Part shown: in pieces, positions 23,309 to 30,014 of the stretch
Numbering within the stretch: the first letter of the stretch is position 1
Layout: the number at the start of each line of letters is the position of its first letter
Virus record (IMG/VR): IMGVR_UViG_3300042090_003214
Span: 1 to 42,422 of that record
From: a virus
Length of the DNA stretch: 42,422 bases
Reading direction: 5' to 3' (one strand)
Notes under the pieces: model-generated
Seen by the model: the letters and a program-made list of their open reading frames with translations, nothing else
Told to the model about the DNA's origin: nothing
Databases searched by the model: none
Made by a program: the position numbers and the translations under genes

Positions 23309-24928
23309 CTAGGGGCTGACCGTCTGCCCGACCGCGACCCGCGCCCGCGCCTGCCCGACGGCCCAGCGCCCGACGGGCTGGCCGAGGGACCAGCGCGTCG
23401 AGGTCGACCCCGCCTCCCAGCGCGCCGCGCAGGTCCCGAACGCCCAGCGCGCCGTCGCCTCGCCGAAGGCGTAGAGGCGCGGCGGTGAGGGGAAGTACGG
23501 GAAGCCGAAGGCCGACAGCGAGATCGACCCCGCCGCGGTCGTCGAGGCGGCCGGGACCGCGCCGGCGAGCAGGGTCACCGCGCCCGACGCGGAGAGGGCG
23601 ACGCGCGGCGACCCGGCCGCGACGAGCGAGAGCGCGCCCGACCCCGAGGCGACGGCCCCGACGGAGGCGGACCCCGCGAGCGAGATCGCCCCCGCGGCGA
23701 CCGGCAGCGGGACGGCCGCGCCCGAGAAGGCGATCGACCCCTCGGCGCCCTCGAGCGCGGCGGGCGATCCCGACCCGGTCAGGGCGACGGCCCCCGAGGC
23801 GATCGTCGAGGGGACGCCCTCGCCCGAGAGCGAGATCGAGCCGGCGCCCGAGGGCTGGGCGTAGGCGGTGGCGGACCCGGAGAGGACCACTGAGCCGCTC
23901 GACGAGGACGCCGCCGAGGCGGTCGCCGAGGCCGCGAGGGACAGCGACCCGGCGCCGGTGTCGCCCGTGATCGCGAAGCCGTTGAGGACGATCGAGCCGC
24001 CCGCGGACGTCGCCGCGCCGCCCGCGGCGGACCCGGCGAGGGCGAGCGCGCCCGCGGACGTCGCCGCGTACGTCTCGCTGACCGAGGCCTCGAGGTCGAT
24101 CGACGCCGAGGCGCCCGCCTGGGCCGAGGGCGAGGCGCTGCCGCTCAGGGCGATCGACCCCGCGCCCGTCGTCGGGTACGTCTCGGACGCGGCGGCCGAC
24201 AGCGAGATCGAGCCGGAGGCGCTGAGGGCCTCTACGGGCACGGCGGCGCCGGTGAGGGTGATTCCCCCTGTCGGGCTCGCCGAGGCGCTCTCCGTGGCGC
24301 TGGCGGCCAGCGAGAGCGATCCTGCGCCCGTCTCGGCGTACGTCTCGGCCGCCTCGGCGCTCAGGGCGATCGAGCCAGACGCCGAGGGCTGGCCCGCGGG
24401 GGTCGCTGACCCAGTGAGCGAGAGCGAGCCGGTCGCCGAGGGGACGGCCGCCGGGGTGCCCGAGCCCCCGAGCGAGAGGGACCCGGTCGACGTCGGGACG
24501 GCGGAGACGGTGGCCGACCCGCCCAGGGTCAGCGATCCCGCCGCGGTGGGCTGGCCCGTCGACGTCGCCGACCCCGACAGCGAGACGGCCCCCGAGGCCG
24601 CGGGCAGCGCCGCCGAGGTCGCGGATCCGGTGAGGCTGACGGACCCGCTCGCCGTGACGAGGTACGTCTCGGAGACCGACGCCGCGAGGGAGAGCGCGCC
24701 CGTGGCAGTGACGCCGTACGTCTCGCTGACGGTCGCGGTGAGGGTGATCGACCCCGTCGCCGTGACGGTGTAGGTCGAGGTCCCCGGGATCGAGGCCGGG
24801 AACTGGACCGCTCCGCCGCGGATCCAGTAGGCGAAGGTGGCCGTGCCGGCGACCTCCCCGAGCAGCTCGGGGAGCAGGACCGTCCCGCCGCGGCTCCAGT
24901 AGCTAAAGGTGTTCGGGTTCTGTGCCAC
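23309..24928 (-). CDS. Protein of about 24 tandem 18-residue repeats (fibre-like)
   Basis: A 539-residue protein in three parts. Residues 6-50 have two copies of F.YW.RGG.V..P (FSYWSRGGTVLLP, FAYWIRGGAVQFP). Residues 52-477 are about 24 repeats of the form xxxPSASGSISLSGSATP; 21 are 18 residues and three are 16. Residues 490-534 are five perfect nonapeptides of the form xxxxRWxxG. The rest is Ala/Gly/Ser-rich, with no Cys pairs and no membrane segments. The regular strand-turn pattern suggests a beta-solenoid or triple beta-spiral shaft of a head or tail fibre. It could be made longer or shorter by recombination between repeats. The function is not known. The ATG at 24928 follows a small hairpin. 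Confidence 0.75.
   Translation of the reverse strand: MAQNPNTFSYWSRGGTVLLPELLGEVAGTATFAYWIRGGAVQFPASIPGTSTYTVTATGSITLTATVSETYGVTATGALSLAASVSETYLVTASGSVSLTGSATSAALPAASGAVSLSGSATSTGQPTAAGSLTLGGSATVSAVPTSTGSLSLGGSGTPAAVPSATGSLSLTGSATPAGQPSASGSIALSAEAAETYAETGAGSLSLAASATESASASPTGGITLTGAAVPVEALSASGSISLSAAASETYPTTGAGSIALSGSASPSAQAGASASIDLEASVSETYAATSAGALALAGSAAGGAATSAGGSIVLNGFAITGDTGAGSLSLAASATASAASSSSGSVVLSGSATAYAQPSGAGSISLSGEGVPSTIASGAVALTGSGSPAALEGAEGSIAFSGAAVPLPVAAGAISLAGSASVGAVASGSGALSLVAAGSPRVALSASGAVTLLAGAVPAASTTAAGSISLSAFGFPYFPSPPRLYAFGEATARWAFGTCAARWEAGSTSTRWSLGQPVGRWAVGQARARVAVGQTVSP
23327..23461 (-). repeat. Five RWxxG nonapeptide repeats
   Basis: Residues 490-534: EATARWAFG, TCAARWEAG, STSTRWSLG, QPVGRWAVG, QARARVAVG. 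Each is exactly nine residues. The last copy has V in place of W. It may form a small tip or binding domain at the end of the fibre. Confidence 0.7.
23498..24775 (-). repeat. 54-nt (18-residue) tandem repeats
   Basis: About 24 units, aligned on GS[IL]xL and a following G/A-rich stretch, with 21 of 18 residues and three of 16. The units are diverged in DNA, so this is an old expansion rather than recent slippage. Confidence 0.8.
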
Positions 24929-24931
24929 GGC

Positions 24932-24945
24932 GCGCTATCGAGCGC
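24932..24945 (-). terminator. Small hairpin between the 207-residue and repeat-protein genes
   Basis: gcgct-atcg-agcgc, 5-bp stem and 4-nt loop, in the 23-nt gap. Weak. Similar small hairpins follow other virion genes here. Confidence 0.25.
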
Positions 24946-24951
24946 CCCCGG

Positions 24952-25575
24952 TTAGGTGAGGAGCTCGAGCTGGAAGAAGTAGCAGGTGATCGTGTTCGAC
25001 GTGTTCGACGTCCCCCAGGTCGCCCCGCAGGTCCACGTGTTCGCCGTGGTCGTGTTGATCGTCACCGAGTTGCCCGAGGACGAGGACGTCGGCATGAGCA
25101 CGGGCGTCGACGCGGTGGCCGCGATGCCGTGGCAGAGGCCGAACCCCAGGATCGTGCCGCTGGCCCCGAGGGACGTCACGCGGAACGTGGCCTCGGCGTG
25201 CCACATCAGGTTGGAGACGGCAGCGCCGGTCGCCGTGGCGGCGGTGGCGGCCAGGGCCGTGCCCGCGGCGCCGCCGTAGTAGAAGCCGATGGTGAGGTTC
25301 GGCGTGCCGGTGGTCGAGTAGATGCCCCAGGCCCGGGCGCGCCAGAGCTGGCCCACGTAGTAGAAGTTCGCCGGGACGGTCAGCTGCGGCGCCGGCGAGA
25401 TGTCCGTCGCCGTCGTCGAGTTGGCGAGCGGCGTGCCGTTCGTCGACTGGTAGGGCGAGCCGGCGTTGAGCACGGTCGGCCAATACTGAACGGGCGGAGG
25501 CCTCCCGTCCTTGCGACCTCCGGGGCGGCGGGACCGCGCCTGGCGGCGGCACCGGGAACGGCGGATCGTTCGCAT
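24952..25575 (-). CDS. Virion surface protein, beta-rich
   Basis: A 207-residue protein. The ATG at 25575 has AAGGAG 8 nt upstream. The first 25 residues are very basic (RRSRCRRQARSRRPGGRKDG), and the remainder is beta-rich with PANFYYVGQLWRARAWGIYST, PNLTIGFYYGGAAG, LMWHAEATFRVTSLG and TANTWTCGATWGTS. This resembles small tail or head surface proteins seen in actinophages (VGQLWRxRAxG near the middle). The basic tail could anchor it to the virion or nucleic acid. No enzyme motif. Confidence 0.6.
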   Translation of the reverse strand: MRTIRRSRCRRQARSRRPGGRKDGRPPPVQYWPTVLNAGSPYQSTNGTPLANSTTATDISPAPQLTVPANFYYVGQLWRARAWGIYSTTGTPNLTIGFYYGGAAGTALAATAATATGAAVSNLMWHAEATFRVTSLGASGTILGFGLCHGIAATASTPVLMPTSSSSGNSVTINTTTANTWTCGATWGTSNTSNTITCYFFQLELLT

Positions 25576-25578
25576 GGC

Positions 25579-25926
25579 TCAGACTCCTTGCTTCTGCTGC
25601 GCTAGGGGGGCGGTCAACATGCCGACGCGGATCGCCGACTCGATGCGCTCGAGCTCGCCCTCGAGCCAGAGCTGCTGGCGGTGCTCGGCCGACGCCATGA
25701 GCGCCCTGACGTCGAGGCCCAGCGCCTCCATCGTCACGGCGAAGAGCTCGATGAGGTGGTGCGTGTCGATCCCCGCGAGCGGGATGCCCATGGCGTTGAT
25801 CGCCTCGAGCCGGCGCAGGTTGGAGTCCTCGATCTCCTTCGTCGTCCTGGCCGCGTCCAGCTCGAGGATTCGGGTCATCGGCGGCGATGCTACTCCGAGG
25901 GCTCGGGCGAGCACGGGATGAGTCAC
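25579..25926 (-). CDS. Hypothetical helical protein
   Basis: A 115-residue protein from GTG 25926, overlapping the glycosyltransferase stop by GTGA; an alternative ATG (25878) would give 99 residues starting MTRILELD. It is helical, with EDSNLRRLEAINAMGIPL, IDTHHLIELFAVTMEALG and EHRQQLWLEGELERIESAIR. No family recognised. Helical, acidic make-up and position beside virion genes could fit a chaperone or accessory factor for the fibres. That is inference only. Confidence 0.6.
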   Translation of the reverse strand: MTHPVLARALGVASPPMTRILELDAARTTKEIEDSNLRRLEAINAMGIPLAGIDTHHLIELFAVTMEALGLDVRALMASAEHRQQLWLEGELERIESAIRVGMLTAPLAQQKQGV

Positions 25927-26453
25927 GCCCGGCTCTCGGTCGGGGGAGGCTCGATCGGCGACATCGCCACGAGCCACGGCGCGGCGTTGACGATCCCGGG
26001 GTGGTGCTGGTGGACCTCGAAGCCAGCGGCGCGCGCCGCCGTGGTCACCCTGCCGTCGACGACCCACCAGACGAGCGGCTCCTCCCACATGTCGAGCGTC
26101 CCCGCCATGAGGTCGGCGCCGAACTTCGTGCACCCGAGGGGGACCGTCGACGTCGGGTGGTGCATCGGCCGCTCGCGCAGGCAGGGCAGCGAATACTCGA
26201 AGGTGCACCACGGCTCGGGGCAGCGCATCAGCTCCTCGAGCGCGCCTGGCCAGGGCACGCAGTCGTGCTCGACGTTGACCCACGTCTGGCGCTGAGCCCA
26301 CCGCTGGGCGAAGTGCCGGTAGTAGGCGAAGTCGTCGGCCGAGACGTCGACCTTCTCGTACTGGTACCCGAGGAGCGCCACCTGCGTCGCGGCCGACAGG
26401 TCGGTGTAGGGGACATAGATCCGAATGTTGAGGCCGTCGCAGAACGGGATCAC
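25923..26453 (-). CDS. Glycosyltransferase-like protein
   Basis: A 176-residue protein starting at GTG 26453, overlapping the methyltransferase stop by GTGA. It has RIYVPYTDLSAATQVALLGYQY, then WVNVEHDCVPWPGALEELM, with EHD at residues 62-64 in the place of the DxD metal motif of GT-A enzymes. CTFEYSLPCLRERPMHH and TSTVPLGCTKFGADLM follow. This text matches small glycosyltransferases of actinophages. No membrane segment. Next to a sugar-type methyltransferase and the beta-helix protein, it probably glycosylates a virion protein. Donor and acceptor are unknown. Confidence 0.65.
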   Translation of the reverse strand: MIPFCDGLNIRIYVPYTDLSAATQVALLGYQYEKVDVSADDFAYYRHFAQRWAQRQTWVNVEHDCVPWPGALEELMRCPEPWCTFEYSLPCLRERPMHHPTSTVPLGCTKFGADLMAGTLDMWEEPLVWWVVDGRVTTAARAAGFEVHQHHPGIVNAAPWLVAMSPIEPPPTESRA

Positions 26454-27034
26454 CGCAGCTTCTTGATGAACGCGATCTCCTCGTAGAGGTGGAGCTCGAC
26501 CTGGCCCATGATGGCGAGGCGGGCCATCTCGTCGAGGAGCGCGCCCACTGGGCCGAACGTGTGGGAGTCGCCGCCGAACTGCCCGTGCCGGGTCGTTTCT
26601 AGGTCCTCGATCACGTACCACCCGCCCGGCGCCAATCGCTGCCAGCCGATGGCGAAGGTGGTGAGGATCTCCGAGGCGACGTGCGAGCCGTCGTCGATGA
26701 TGACGTCGGGGACGGCGGAGAGCTGCTGCCAGGGTTCAGGGGTCGCCGCGTCACCGAGGAGGACGCCAACGTCGGCGTAGGCGACGTTGATCTCGATGCC
26801 GATGACCTGAGCGAACGGGTAGAACTCGCGCCAGGTCCGCAGGCTGTTGCCCGCGGCGACCCCGACCTCGACGAGGGTGCCCCGGAACGTGAAGCCGTCG
26901 CCGAGGTGCCGCTCGTAGTGAGGGCAGTAGCCGTGCTCGAACTTGTCCGTGCCGTGGCGCCGGGCGACCTCCGCCAGAGGCGCCGCTGGCGGGAGGGGGG
27001 GATAGATCGTGTGGGTGCCGTCGGCGGTGGTCAT
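26450..27034 (-). CDS. SAM-dependent methyltransferase, sugar O-methyltransferase-like
   Basis: A 194-residue class I methyltransferase. HGTDK at residues 27-31 is the signature of the family that contains macrolide sugar O-methyltransferases. Motif I is LVEVGVAAGNSL (54-65), the acidic residue ending strand 2 is E81 in VIGIEIN, VIIDDGSH (111-118) and GGWYVIEDLE (137-146) follow. It overlaps the beta-helix gene by ATGA and the glycosyltransferase gene by GTGA, so the three are co-translated. Likely to methylate a sugar added by the neighbouring enzyme, on a virion or host glycan. A DNA methyltransferase is unlikely, since no DNA-target motifs are present. Confidence 0.78.
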   Translation of the reverse strand: MTTADGTHTIYPPLPPAAPLAEVARRHGTDKFEHGYCPHYERHLGDGFTFRGTLVEVGVAAGNSLRTWREFYPFAQVIGIEINVAYADVGVLLGDAATPEPWQQLSAVPDVIIDDGSHVASEILTTFAIGWQRLAPGGWYVIEDLETTRHGQFGGDSHTFGPVGALLDEMARLAIMGQVELHLYEEIAFIKKLR

Positions 27035-29184
27035 CCGGCGAACGTATCAAAGTGCACGAGGCTGGCGCCGCTGGTGTCGTAGCTCGTCAGGCGGATCTTG
27101 ACGAACCCGGCCGCGGTCGGCGTGAAGGCGCTGAGGCTGACCTGCTGCCAGGCGCCGTAGGAGCCGCCCGGAGCGGCGACGACCTGGGACACGACGCCGA
27201 TCTCGCCGTTCGAGAGCAGGGTGAGCGTCGGGAAGTTCTGCCCGCCGTAGGCGCCGTCGTAGAGGACGTAGACCGAGAACGTGTTGCTCACCGCGTCGAC
27301 CGGGACCAGCAGGTCGATGTCGCCTGGGCCGGTCAGCTTGGCCGAGGCCGGCGCGCCCGAGTACGTCGTCGTCGTGTCCTCGACCGCGGAGTCGTGGAAC
27401 TCGAGGTACCCGACCGCGGGGTTGTTCGACCCGCCGCCGGCCGGGCGCGGCCGGTTGGCCCAGTCGTAGGCGGTCGGCGAGTAGGTGCCGCGCACGACCC
27501 CGCCGACGAACTGCTGGACGGCGAACCAGTTGGGCCCGCGCGGCGGCGCCATGAGCGGCTGGCGCAGACCCTCGTTGCCCACCGCGGGGAGCGGGAAGGC
27601 GAAGCTGCGCCCGGCCTGGTTCGCCGCGATCGGGCCCTCGGGGATCGGGAGGCAGAACCCGAGGAGCGTCGAGAGGGCGCCGTCGGGGGCGAGGAACGGG
27701 CGCGTGAGGCCCGACCACTTGTAGGACTGGCCGAGCTCGACCAGCGGCGCGTTGAGGTTGGCCACCGAGCCGTAGCCCACGTTCGTGTTCGTGCGGGTCG
27801 TCACCGCGAAGATCAGGTTGTTGCTCTCGATGAGGTAGCCCAGGTTGTTGGCCGACAGCGCCGTGCCGCGGGTGATGATGAGCGAGTTGTGGACCTCGCA
27901 GGGGATCGTCGTCGAGAGCGTCGGCCCGGTGCAGGTGACCGCATTCGAGGACCCGCCGATGACGACGGAGTTGTAGACCCGGACCCCGCCGCCGTGGTAG
28001 GTGGCGCTGCCCGTGCTGAGGACGCCGATGGCGTAGGTGCCGATGGCGAAGATGAACGAGTTGCGGATGACGCACAGGGCGTCGTAGTCGCCGCCCGCGC
28101 TCGAGGCCGACGTCGGGAGCGTGATGGTGATGGCGTAGGTCTGGGCGCTGACGACCGTGCAGCGGTCGAGGGTGAGGGCGAGGGCGGTCCCGGTGCCCGC
28201 CGCCGAGAAGTTGAAGACGCCCTGCGTGGCAGAGGACGTGGGGTAGATCTGGTTGAAGACGCAGTCGGTGAAGGTCCAGTTGTTGCCCCCACCGTTGGTG
28301 ACCATGCCGCCCGTGTTGTTCGACCCGCCGATGAAGGTGAAGAACGCGAAGCTGACGTAGGAGGTGGCGCCGAGGGCGAGCAGCTGGGTCGCGCTCGGGG
28401 CCGTCGTGTCGCTCGTCGTGTAGGCGCTGACCGTGACCTGCCCGGCGTCGCCCGTCTGCGCCCCGTCGACGTCTCCGATGACCGCGACGAAGCCGCCGCC
28501 CGAGGACCCCGACTTCACCGAGGCGAGGGTGGCCCGGTAGACGGTGGCCCCGACGTAGACGGAGTCGCCCGCGGCGACCGAGTTGGTGTTGACGAGGACG
28601 TTGGTCATGGTCGCCCAGGCCCCGCCGACGTTCCAGGTGATATTGCTGTGCCCCTGGAGACTCGACCCTGAGTAGGTAATCGTGCTGGGGCTGGTATAGC
28701 CGGTGACGATGACGAGGTGGTTCACCCCAGTCGTCGGGATGTTGATGCCCTGCCCGACCATGGCGGCGGTGAAGGCGTTCGCCGTTGAGTCAACGAGGAC
28801 GTTGGCAGTAGTGGTGTTGCCGTTCGTCCCCGTGGCGATAACGGTCTTGGAGGTCCCGCCGTTGGCGTCGCTGCCGACGGTGCCGCGCACAAGCCAAATG
28901 GTCGCTGCCATGTTCATGCCGAACATCTCCGCGAGGGCGGCCCAGCGGGCGTACTCCGCGCTGTGGAACCGGACCTGCCGGGGCGTCTGCTCGCGCCACG
29001 TCTCGCTGAGCTCGCGTCCCTTGCGCTGGCCGGCCTCGACGACCTTGTGCGCGCAGTAGCCGTGGAGGCGGGCGAAGGCCGAGGGGCGCGTGACCCCCTG
29101 GTGCTCGGGAGGGTCGGGGTGGCGGAACTGGCGGCGCCGGTCGGTCGGGACCCCGCCGTGGTACTTGTCAGCGAGGGCGTGCAC
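27031..29184 (-). CDS. Beta-helix virion protein with unrelated N-terminal segment
   Basis: A 717-residue protein. From residue 92 (AATIWLVRGTVGSDANGGT) it has the start typical of phage beta-helix proteins, followed by long repeats of strands and short loops (SGSSLQG, GNNWTFTDCVFNQI, ALTLDRCTVV, CVIRNSFIFAIG, VRVYNSVVIGG, CEVHNSLIIT), a right-handed parallel beta-helix. The C-terminal 160 residues are a carbohydrate-binding-like sandwich (GYLEFHDSAVEDTTTTYSG, ending GASLVHFDTFAG). Residues 1-90 are basic and helical (HKVVEAGQRKGRELSETWRE, RFHSAEYARWAALAEMFG), unlike the rest. The true start may be ATG 28911 (or 28917), where GGAG lies upstream. GTG 29184 is used here. Confidence 0.7.
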   Translation of the reverse strand: MHALADKYHGGVPTDRRRQFRHPDPPEHQGVTRPSAFARLHGYCAHKVVEAGQRKGRELSETWREQTPRQVRFHSAEYARWAALAEMFGMNMAATIWLVRGTVGSDANGGTSKTVIATGTNGNTTTANVLVDSTANAFTAAMVGQGINIPTTGVNHLVIVTGYTSPSTITYSGSSLQGHSNITWNVGGAWATMTNVLVNTNSVAAGDSVYVGATVYRATLASVKSGSSGGGFVAVIGDVDGAQTGDAGQVTVSAYTTSDTTAPSATQLLALGATSYVSFAFFTFIGGSNNTGGMVTNGGGNNWTFTDCVFNQIYPTSSATQGVFNFSAAGTGTALALTLDRCTVVSAQTYAITITLPTSASSAGGDYDALCVIRNSFIFAIGTYAIGVLSTGSATYHGGGVRVYNSVVIGGSSNAVTCTGPTLSTTIPCEVHNSLIITRGTALSANNLGYLIESNNLIFAVTTRTNTNVGYGSVANLNAPLVELGQSYKWSGLTRPFLAPDGALSTLLGFCLPIPEGPIAANQAGRSFAFPLPAVGNEGLRQPLMAPPRGPNWFAVQQFVGGVVRGTYSPTAYDWANRPRPAGGGSNNPAVGYLEFHDSAVEDTTTTYSGAPASAKLTGPGDIDLLVPVDAVSNTFSVYVLYDGAYGGQNFPTLTLLSNGEIGVVSQVVAAPGGSYGAWQQVSLSAFTPTAAGFVKIRLTSYDTSGASLVHFDTFAG

Positions 29185-29186
29185 GC

Positions 29187-29531
29187 TCAGGTCGTGGCTT
29201 CGGCCCCGCAGGCCTCGGTGCAGTGGTGCAGCCCGTCGTCGTCGAGCACGCCCTGGGGATCGCGCAGCGCGCCGAGGACCCCCGCCGCCTGGTGGATGAG
29301 CTCGATGTGGTGGCAGATCGGCCCGTCGTGGCCCGGCAGGAACTCGATCGCCTCGGGGCCGACGTCGTAGCGCGTGCCGTCGGAGAGGACGACCGTGCCC
29401 TTGACCGGCCCGGTGTAGAGCACGCCGCAGCCGTCGTCCTCGACGTGCCCGGGGTGGTCCGCGGTGTACGTGTACTTGACCCGCGGCGTGCCGTTCTCGT
29501 TGAGGGCGCCGGAGAGTGCGTGCGTGAGCAT
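29187..29531 (-). CDS. Hypothetical protein, His/Cys-rich C-terminus
   Basis: A 114-residue protein (LTHALSGALNENGTPRVKYTY) with a beta-rich first half and a helix with CHHIELIHQAAGVLGAL. The end holds a His/Cys cluster (HHCTEACGAEATT) that might bind a metal. The ATG at 29531 has AAGGG upstream. No family recognised. Confidence 0.6.
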   Translation of the reverse strand: MLTHALSGALNENGTPRVKYTYTADHPGHVEDDGCGVLYTGPVKGTVVLSDGTRYDVGPEAIEFLPGHDGPICHHIELIHQAAGVLGALRDPQGVLDDDGLHHCTEACGAEATT

Positions 29532-29547
29532 GGAGGTCCCTTCTGGC

Positions 29548-29943
29548 TCAGGAGGCCGTGAGCGTCAGGCCGCCGACGGCGACGGAGAGCACGCCGTTGG
29601 TGACGAAGTCGATCGTCGAGGAGAGGGCGCCGCCGATCTGGTACCCGCCGCCGCCCGTCGACGTGGCCGCGCCCCAGGTCGAGAAGTAGTCGACCGTCTG
29701 GCCCGAGGAGATGTTCAGGCTCAGGGCGCTCGTCGCGTTGGCCACGGACCCGCCCGAGGGCGACGCCCAGGTGATCGCGGCGCGGCTGCCCGAGGAGTAC
29801 GTCGCCTCGCTGGCGCCCGACGTGCCCGGGTCGCCCGTGTTGGCCCCGAAGTAGGCGGCGCCGGCACCGGTGAACGACCCGCCCCCCACCAGCGTGACGG
29901 CGGCGAGGGCGTTGTCCTCAGCGGTTGCAGATGCTCGACCCAT
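29548..29943 (-). CDS. Gp80-like fibre protein, short form
   Basis: A 131-residue protein: AEDNALAAVTLVGGGSFTG, AAYFGANTGDPGTSGASEAT, SRAAITWASPSGG, TVDYFSTWGAATSTGGGGYQ. This is the classical small phage protein with an ADPGxxGxxE motif, paralogous to the 212-residue protein at 11827-12465 but without its inserted domain. It follows the GH26-Fn3 gene and leads the beta-helix block. Role in the virion likely as a fibre or decoration subunit. Confidence 0.7.
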   Translation of the reverse strand: MGRASATAEDNALAAVTLVGGGSFTGAGAAYFGANTGDPGTSGASEATYSSGSRAAITWASPSGGSVANATSALSLNISSGQTVDYFSTWGAATSTGGGGYQIGGALSSTIDFVTNGVLSVAVGGLTLTAS

Positions 29944-30014
29944 GCGACCTCGTCTCTACGTCTCGGGGGACCACCGCACGGAGGTTACCGGATGGCGCCG
30001 CCGCGTTGTCGGAT

